The translations under genes were made by a program, and so were the position numbers. Below, in pieces: positions 52,001 to 61,000 of a stretch of DNA of 64,000 bases; within the stretch, counting starts at the first letter, position 1, and the number at the start of each line of letters is the position of its first letter. The notes under the pieces were generated by a model, which had not been told where the DNA came from, did no database searches, and saw only the letters and a program-made list of their open reading frames with translations. The DNA lies in assembly GCA_021234535.1 (NCBI GenBank), contig CM037833.1, positions 18,978,433-19,042,432 of the forward strand, given 5' to 3'. Origin of the DNA: Stichopus chloronotus (taxonomy: Eukaryota; Echinodermata; Holothuroidea; Aspidochirotida; Stichopodidae).

Positions 52001-55000
52001 CCCTCAAATTTTATTCTGAATATGAGATTCATTTGATTGATTGATTGATTGATTAATTGACTGATTGCTTGATTTATTGATCAATTTATTGATCAAGTTA
52101 ACAAAAGATTGATTGAATATACCACAACAAATAAAATCAACAAACAAAAAAATAAGTAACTTGAGTTGTGCGTCAAAAACCACTTTCCATTCTTTATCCT
52201 CGAAAAAATTCTTCTGGCAGTGAGTGGTTGCTTATACAGACACAACTCGTACGTCCTCCATTCTTGCATTTCCAGGTAATATTTGTCTAATCATTTATTA
52301 AAGTCAAAATAATACCACTCAGTCTTTGTTACAGGCTTTCAAGCGACTCTGCTTCTGAGACTTCATCGTTCCGTCTGGTCCCGCCCCCTAGTTCTCATAA
52401 TTTTGTCTTGAAAATCCTACGCTTTTTCCTACTGTGTCCTACTTTCCTGACTTGCCACGGCTCCAAGTTAAAAAACAAAAAGGACAATTTTATCATAAAC
52501 ACCATATGTAGTACATTATCGCCAAAAAATGCTCATCATGTGGCTTATCACAGGAGTAGTGAGTAGTCATTCCAATTTTAAGGTGCTCTCTCAGGAGTAC
52601 AGGATTTAAGAACAGTGTAGTGGTTCCAGTTTTAAGGCACTGTCTCAGGCAGCAGCACATGGCCTGGAAGAATTTAAGTATTGATGGAAAGTCCTTTTGT
52701 AAGACTGAGCTTGTACTTTTGTCCTGTCGTATTTTTGATCCTCACGATGCTAACTGTCTCCTGTTTCATTCGAAATTATCTTAAATTTTAGTTTCCTTTT
52801 TTTATGGAGAGAGGAAGAATTTGTTTTTCTCAAACCATTTGAGAGTCTGTTATTACCAGGATTTCATCTCTGAGATGCTTCTTTTCCTCTCTTCAGATAT
52901 CCAAGAGCAGCGTCATAGACGACATGGTCGAGTCAAACCGGATACTCTACCCGGACGGCAAGAAACCGGACCACTGCGTAAGTCAGATTCAAAGTCACGT
53001 TTAGCGCTGATGTTCAGAAACGTTGGGAAGCGATCATCAGGGCAACGAATTTCCACAGAAATCGTATGTCGATATCGAGATGCACGTTTGTGTCTTTATT
53101 TCGCTGGTTGTAGCGACCACCAAATTTCCGCAGAGACCTTGTTTTCCGAGTGTAGGTGAACGTGCGCCTAGAGCAGTGATGAGTGTTTTTTTTTTTTCTA
53201 CTGGGCTTAGACCTACCCCAAAGAAAACAGAAAGAGAAAACAGAATAAAAACGAGAATGGTTTTGTGCAGTGGCAACAGTGGCAATGATTTGAATGCAGT
53301 CTTTGAAGAGCCATTGTGGAAACTTCAGATTGGCTGGTCCAGATATGATACCAGCAGTTTTGCAACCTGTCCTTTCAAAATCTCATTAGTTCTGACAAAT
53401 GGTAATTTCAGGGATAGCTTGATGAGAGCCCAGAACTGATGCAGAGGATGTTGAAATTAAATTTAAAATTACGTCAGAGAAGTATTGATGTATCTTGCTC
53501 CTCCTTCCATTCTCCAGACAAGCCAAAGTCTGACCTGACAATCACTGTCGATATGGTTTTCGATATGGTTTAGATTTTCCTGATTCGGCGACTCATTTCT
53601 TCCAAGGTGGCCATCTGTGAGATGCTCTCAACTAAAAACAAAATCCATTTTAATTCATCGTTCAGCCATGAGTTTGACATCATCAGAATATCTTATCAGT
53701 TGTAAATGTCGCGGGAGGATAGTCGGGGGATGGGGGGTCAGTGGGTGAGGAAGTTAGGGTGGTTACTTGCCGTGTAGAAATTGTCAAAGATTTGCTTTGC
53801 TTCTCATCAGGGAGGAGGCAATAGACAACTCAGGTCTGTATTTTCTGTCTTAACCTCATTTGTGATCCCCCCTCCGGTGTCAAATTTTCAACGAGGATGA
53901 AAAGTCAGTGACATATTTTAGATTGCTGTCATGACTTTTCCTTTTGTACACAGAACAAAAAAAAAAAAAATGTTCCCAAATTTGAAAGGTCGAGATTCTT
54001 CACAGGAACAAAGGGCAAATTAAGGACGAATAGCTAGTCTGATGTTTGCACGGATCCAATTCTTAACCTCAAACGTAACCATAGTAACTATTGATGATTG
54101 GCCGGAGTCTTGTTTGTGAAAATATTTACTTTTACCTGGCATGAATTTGTTGGAGCAAACAGCCAGAACCGACTATAAAACATAGAAACTTGTATCATGT
54201 GACCGTGCTCGAGCAAAAGTCTCACCACGGAAGAAGACAACATTTGCACGACAAAGAAGCAGTGGCTAAAGTCCAATCTAAAACTTGCATGACAAGGGAA
54301 TCAGCACTGGATGCTACTTCACTGTTCTTGGACAGTTTTAGGATAATGTCCTGCAGCCGGCTGATAAATCACAAGTGTTCTCGTCGAACCAGGTGATCCA
54401 CCTACATTCCGGCTAGACTCACGCAGTCTTTTATTAAAGTTGACTACCGTTTTCTTTTCCTTTTTTATTTCTCATTATGAAAAGTTTTCCAATACAAATT
54501 GAATGCATGCTTCAACAGTCGATAACAAAAGTGCCTCTGTTTGGATTCAGTCTCTTCGGCGCATGGGAGAACTTGCTTTCTCCCAGCAGCGAATTTAAAC
54601 CACATAGTTGATATCAATTGACCGATGATGATTTGGCCTGATGACCAGGCTTTTGAACAGAAGCAAAGATTGACCAACTTCTGATGGTACCGCATTTCAC
54701 TCTATTTATCTTTTTTTTTGATAGCTTTTAGTTATTTTCTTTTTTAAATTCGGCCTCAAATTTGAGCAGTAAATTATTTTAAATTATTCCGAAACAAATG
54801 AAGCTATTTTGTATCTTTAACAGTTCATTATCGGTCAGAAACTGTTCGTATTTCATCTATCCTCCCCATCCCCTATGGGGGGGCAAACACATTGATGGAA
54901 CCATTCCATTCACATGAGCCGTTGAAACGTGCAACCCACATGGTGGGAACGTGTGTAGGCATTGACGGAGGGTTTAAGGGGGGGTTTATGTCTCAATGTG

Positions 55001-58000
55001 GATGTCTCCATATTACCAGCATATTTAACTCCTATTTTTTTTTATATTTTTCTAAATTGTGTTTTGTTTTCTGTTTACCGGTTCCATCGTAATAACTTAA
55101 AATTGGCACCTTAAAAGTGACAGGTCGGTTCCAATGTGTGGTCAATTGTCTTACCGTTGCGATCGCAATTGATTCACTCAGGTGAATTGAGACTTCAGTT
55201 GTCTTCAACATTATATTTCCTATGATTACCCATGTTTGCATTTACCACCCCCCTCTCCCACCCCCTCCCCCATCCCATCCCTGGGCAGATCATCCATTTT
55301 ATTCCAGATTCACAACAAGAGACTGAAAAGCCAAGAAACACCAAGTGTTTCAATTTTCATAGGGTTGGCCCAGGGACAATAGACATTCAGAATTTGTTTG
55401 TCCTTTCCAATTTATTTTTCTTGGTTGCTGCTGTCCCACTGACTCAGCGTACATCACAATGTTTACAATACAGATTTATTAACAGTTGCACAGTGGTGCC
55501 TTGCAACTCTCTCTATCTCCCTCTCTCTCTAGCCCTCCTCCTACTCCCACTTCCTTTCACTTCCAACTGCCCTTCTAACAAAATACTGATTTACAGGGGT
55601 TTTTTTTATCAAACCAAGTCTTCCAAATAGCCCCAGTAACGATACTCTCTTCGGTGGTTTTACATCATGCTTTCAAATTTTGTCGTGTAATTTCATCTTT
55701 TTTGGGGGGGGGGGCTACTCATACTACAGTGTTTATTGCTTTTGCGTGTGATCATCCATTCTGACAGCCATACGGTGTTTGTTTGTATTTCCCTCTTTTA
55801 TGACTTTTATGGAGCTCTTTCGCCACCAAATCAATTGGCATGTCCATTGCGCTGACTCTAAAGTTCATATTTTAATGGCAGCCATAAAATAAAGCAGTTT
55901 CAAGCAGTTAATACTGTTTTAATTTTTGAGGTCACCAATTCAAGTTGCAGTATTATTTTTTACTTTTCTGCTGTTTTCAAGGAATTCTTTTTATTTGTCT
56001 ACCAGCAAGAAAAAGTAAAATTCTGAGGTTAGCTTGTTGCCATTTAGTTTGTAAAAAGGGTTGACCAATATTTTAACTCTGTCATTCCAATAAAATTCTC
56101 AAATCTGGTGCTTGTACTGTAATTAGTCAATAAAAAAGTGAAGTTACATTGTAAAAGTTTGGTACATATCATATGAGCAATATTTCTTCTTTTTTTTTTT
56201 CTGTACCAGCATTTAGTCCATACCAGCTACTTTGGGTGTCGTTAATAACCTGGTACTTTTAATTAAAAAGGAATATTCCAGTTGCAAGTTACCTGGAGGT
56301 TTCTGAATTGAAGAGCGTATTTGAATTCACTGCAGGTCATTCAAATCCCTCTCCAGTATTTCGTCAATAACCGCTGTTTAAAGAAAGGCAGCGCTGTTCA
56401 AGAATGATTTCCACTTGCTTCAAGGTTTGCAAAGTGTTGTATATATATATGTATCATATATATGTATATATATCACCATCATATTTATCCTGCAAGTAAT
56501 CTTTGTTTTCTTAAATTTGAAGACTGCCTTTTGCCTAGAAATTTGACTCCAGTCACCGATTAACATGATTTCATTCTAGATTGATCTCGACAATTTGTTA
56601 ACATAAAGATCACGTCGCTTAAAAAGTATGTTAAAATGAAGATCACGTCACTTAAAAGTATCATAAGGCTCCTTTTGAACCAGTTGAAAATCACATGAAA
56701 AAGACAACCAGGATATTCAATCAGTTTCCTCCATTACGACATCACAATTTTCCCTTAGTGCAGTTAACCATCCTGTGACAAAACATTCGTTCGGCAAAAA
56801 GAAAAAGTTCATAAATTCCAAAACAGGACATGCTAATTTACTTCAGTTTAACCAAGAAAAAAGAGGAAAATTTCGCCAGATTTTATGAAGTTTAATTTTG
56901 TTTTTCCTCTGGTTGATCCCTTTAAGATGGACGTGATGACCAGGAATGGCTCTACGTCTATGTACATGTGCTATCTGGGTGTCATGTATACTATCAACTT
57001 GAGGTGTTGTTACCATTGTTATTCAATGTCATTGCTGAACGTAGTATGTTGAAATATTTTCCAAGTTCCTAAATGGCAGGTCTTGCATGTATAGTAGACT
57101 GTCATCTATACAGCATGCGTATGTCAGAGGCTTACATCTACACATTCTTTCCTCAACCTGGCAATGTTAAAGAGGCTCATTGAGTTGTTTTGTGAAATTC
57201 ACTCAATTTTTCTAAACCGGTCAAGTTTCCTTCACATACTAATGACAAACAGTCAAATTAAAAGGATCCCAAAGTTTTACATACGTTGGAACATTAATGA
57301 GTGAGTAACCAACGATTAAATTTGGTTTTTGAAACTTTATGACCAGACATTTTCACATTAGTACATGCACATGATCAGAGCAAGTAACGGTCAAAAATTC
57401 GAAAAAATTGACAGTTTTCATATAACTATTGGATGTGAAACTTGATTAATTATGCTAATTGCGAGTATTGTCATGTGTTTATACCCTTCAAAATCACCGC
57501 AATCTTTACTGATATCAACTCAATGAGCCCCTTTAAAATCTAGCGTTTGTCAACATGACCACACGCACGGCGACATGGTACTGCACAGCGTGGTCGCCGT
57601 GGTGGCAATACACAGTGGATGCAGATGTCGTCTCTGTTGGCAAAAGGTGGACGTAGATGGCGCTATTAATATCCCAACATGCTGTTACTTGTGGTTACAG
57701 TAAAGATGCTATCTGTAGTGTATGCACAGTGCAAGGTGTAAATTATATGACCTTTAACTTACACCACACGTGGTAGGTTGAATCTATGGTGCCAGTATTA
57801 AAACGATATCTTAGATGTGGTGTGTCAGGATCCGGTTGACTATGCCATATCTGTGTCATTTTACAGGTTGCTGGTACTGGAAGTCGTTCCTCGGATTGGA
57901 GGTTACAGTGGTACAGTAGCTAGGCCTGCCTGGACCTCTTGTGAGGAGGTCTCCTCATGTTGGCTTGCGGTGCAAACTGAAATTGGGACATGACCTATAT

Positions 58001-61000
58001 ATGCTTCTTTTTACCCTAGGTGCACCTCTGCCAGGTTTTTTGATCAGTTGGTGGTATCAGACTATCAGTGAGCTTGCAGAACCTCGGATCATCCCGGATG
58101 TTTCTGGAATTCAATTCCTCCTGTAGCCTCCTCACCTCCTTTAAACGTTTCTGGCTCCTCGCTGTTTCGTGGTCTTGCCCGTACAGAGGCAGATTGGTTC
58201 CAGTAGTGCCTCTCGGCCTGAGCGGCCGACCTGGGTCGTGGCCCGCGTCTAGTCCCGGAGGAAACGGCATCCCTCCCCGTGAGGATTCTACCCTCGGAGA
58301 CCGGTCTCTCCGTGGCGTTGGTCGGTTCCATCCCGAGCTCTCTCATCATCCACGTGGCACTCCTCCTGTGGACAGGTGATCGGCCTTCGAGCCCACACGT
58401 CTGGCACGGTGGTCTTCATGTCTATCTCTGGCAGGTGGGAGATGTGCGGTAACTCCAGCTCCCTCAACTCGGTCTCCTTCATGGCTGTGTCGATCACGAA
58501 TGTCTGCCGCTGCCATTTCATCCTCCTTGTGGCCTCTGCCCTGTCCTTGTCGACGACGGCTACCTGTTCCTGGAGCATCTGATTGTGACGTGGATTGGTG
58601 TTCACCAGGACCTTCTTCACGGCCGTCGGAGGGCCCTGGTGTCTCCTCTTGTTCTGCTCATGCTTTATTCTGGCATTCCAAGACATCCTTAGAAATGAAG
58701 AGAAAAATTTGAAGTATCCGTATTTGCTACCGATGATGACAAAGTCGACCATACATTTTACTTTAATTGGATCATGTTTTAAACCCTACCAACACTCAGT
58801 CTCTACCCCTCCCTCAACCCCTGAACATTTTTATTCCCATTCCTTTTACATTCATTTGGCAATTGTCTTAAACCAGCACAAAAAATCATCATGACAATGA
58901 AGTCATTGTCACCTCAGAATTTTCTTGCATATATATGTAATGAAACTTAGAAGAGGAATACAAAAATGCAGAAGGTTTGAAGGCTAGAAGAGGATTCCAG
59001 CCAGTGAACTCAGGAAGGTGACTCTTGCCTGGTCTGTGGAAATCTTCTCAACCTCCCTTTCATATGAAACTTTTTACATTTGCTCCTCCTCCACAAGGGA
59101 AAAATAATCTCTCCTCTACAAATTAGTTAGGGTATGAAAATGAATGGAGTTTAGCTGTTGTCAGATTTCACCGTTGCCTTTTCCCCCCACACTCGATCGG
59201 CCCCATCTCAAAGGCAGTGACTCATCACCTCAGACAGTTCCAACTTTCCCAACCATGTGCTTCTAGCCCCTCCCACAGCCTGTCTTCAGCTCATCCTTAT
59301 TCCAACACAATATCCTGGTGAGTGTAGGTACATAGGTGTATTACTCATGCATCAGCTCTGACAACATTATTAATGCCAATGTTCACGAACTATCTCTCGA
59401 ATTTCGACTCCATCTGCGCATAGATTGTACGCTGTATTAAATCCATTTAAATATGCGTTGAAGTAATCAGTTCCACTCAGTATAATAGCCGATGCTTCTT
59501 TCCCTTGAGGTATAAATATTCATGCTTTTATAGTCCAATCACCAAACATGAAGAAAGACTAACAGAGACCTTGGATCTTACATAAGACAAATCTGTACAT
59601 GATTGTTTACAGGTGTTCGAAAAATCTCTCGTCTCTTGAACTGACGTAGTCTTGTTGGTGTCTTAAGTAAAGTTTTGGTTTCGTTTAATAGTGCTGCATG
59701 TGCAACATGCGAGAGAAACGAATGTTCGAAGAAACTATCCAGCAGAGAGGAAAATGAGTTTGGCAGAAGCGGTGACGGTTTGAAAGAATCACATGACCCT
59801 ACTGGTCAAAAATTCAGTATTCATTCAACATGGCGTAACTGCGAGAAGCACTCCCATCTTTATTCTCACCGTACAGTATTTTGTCAGAATTGAGCATATA
59901 ACTATTAATTCACCTCACATACTTAAAAGACAAACAGTTTTCAAGCTATTGGTATTCTGTCATTACTATCATTCTTTGGATTTTACTTTTCCACATTTTC
60001 AGTGAAGACTTACCTGTAGTGTCCTGTAGTGAAGCTACTGACTGTACTTCAGTTCCTCTTTAATATTCATTCACCATGTGTTGTAGTTACAGTAGTATTT
60101 CCCAAAAGTTTTATTTTTCTTCTTTTTTTTTTCACTTGGAACTGCTCCTAAACCTTCTTTGGTCTACTTTTCTTCTTTACTTCGCTAGAATGACTGGTCA
60201 TGTTTGTGGTCCTATGACTTCACTCTCAATTCAGCATCTCCCATACAGAATTCGTTTTTTGGCTTCACCATACAGTACTTTGTCAGAATTGAGTGTATCA
60301 ACTTCTTATTTCTTTCATCCTGATGAAGTCATTCCAAATTTCTCACCAAAGCTGTTTCTCTGGCGTAGACTGCTCACATGGTGGTGGCGTCGAATGTATC
60401 GAACGTCGTCAATTTGTCCGACATTTCAGTTTTTAATCTCCACCCGGAGACATACTTTTAGTGTTACAGAATAAATGCAAAAAGAATGCAGGATACTATA
60501 AGGACCAGATCTGAGCACCCTCTTGGCTTTTTCTAGGAAATGTAGCTCTTCGCATTTCACTTCAGGGTGTAGAAAATCTTCAGGTTAGCTTTTGTCTTGA
60601 TGACTCCAGAAGTCATTAAAATCTCAGTTCACATTTTGTTTTCTGGTGGTACGTCGCTCTTGCGACGACGTCGATGCTATGTGTCGTATGTGAGACACAT
60701 TGCAAATGTGTTGCGCTTCCCCGTTGCCAAGATACAGGAGTTAGATCGCACGAGACAAAGGAGCTCTTCTTTCTGCAGGCTGTTTGCAGACACAAAGTCC
60801 ACACTGGAGTCGGTTCTGCCTGTGCCCACTGGAATTGGTGTGGTATATACGTCAATATTGACTTAAGTCATATTTGACGATCAAGATAACGTTGAAGTGA
60901 ATGGCTTTCTACAAGATAGATCAAGTCAAGCCTTATATCACAAATATTTGTTTGCCTAATAAACACAGCAGACAAATATATGGCTGTGACATTTAAGGTC

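Noticed and set aside
51480..52110. CRISPR-like array
   Set aside because: The period is 164 bases with TTGATTGA simple sequence and the context is an animal intron; an ordinary tandem repeat.
53023..53439. 138-codon plus-strand frame after exon 7
   Set aside because: It lies in intron 7 after a perfect GTAAGT donor, does not continue the synthase, and has no family.
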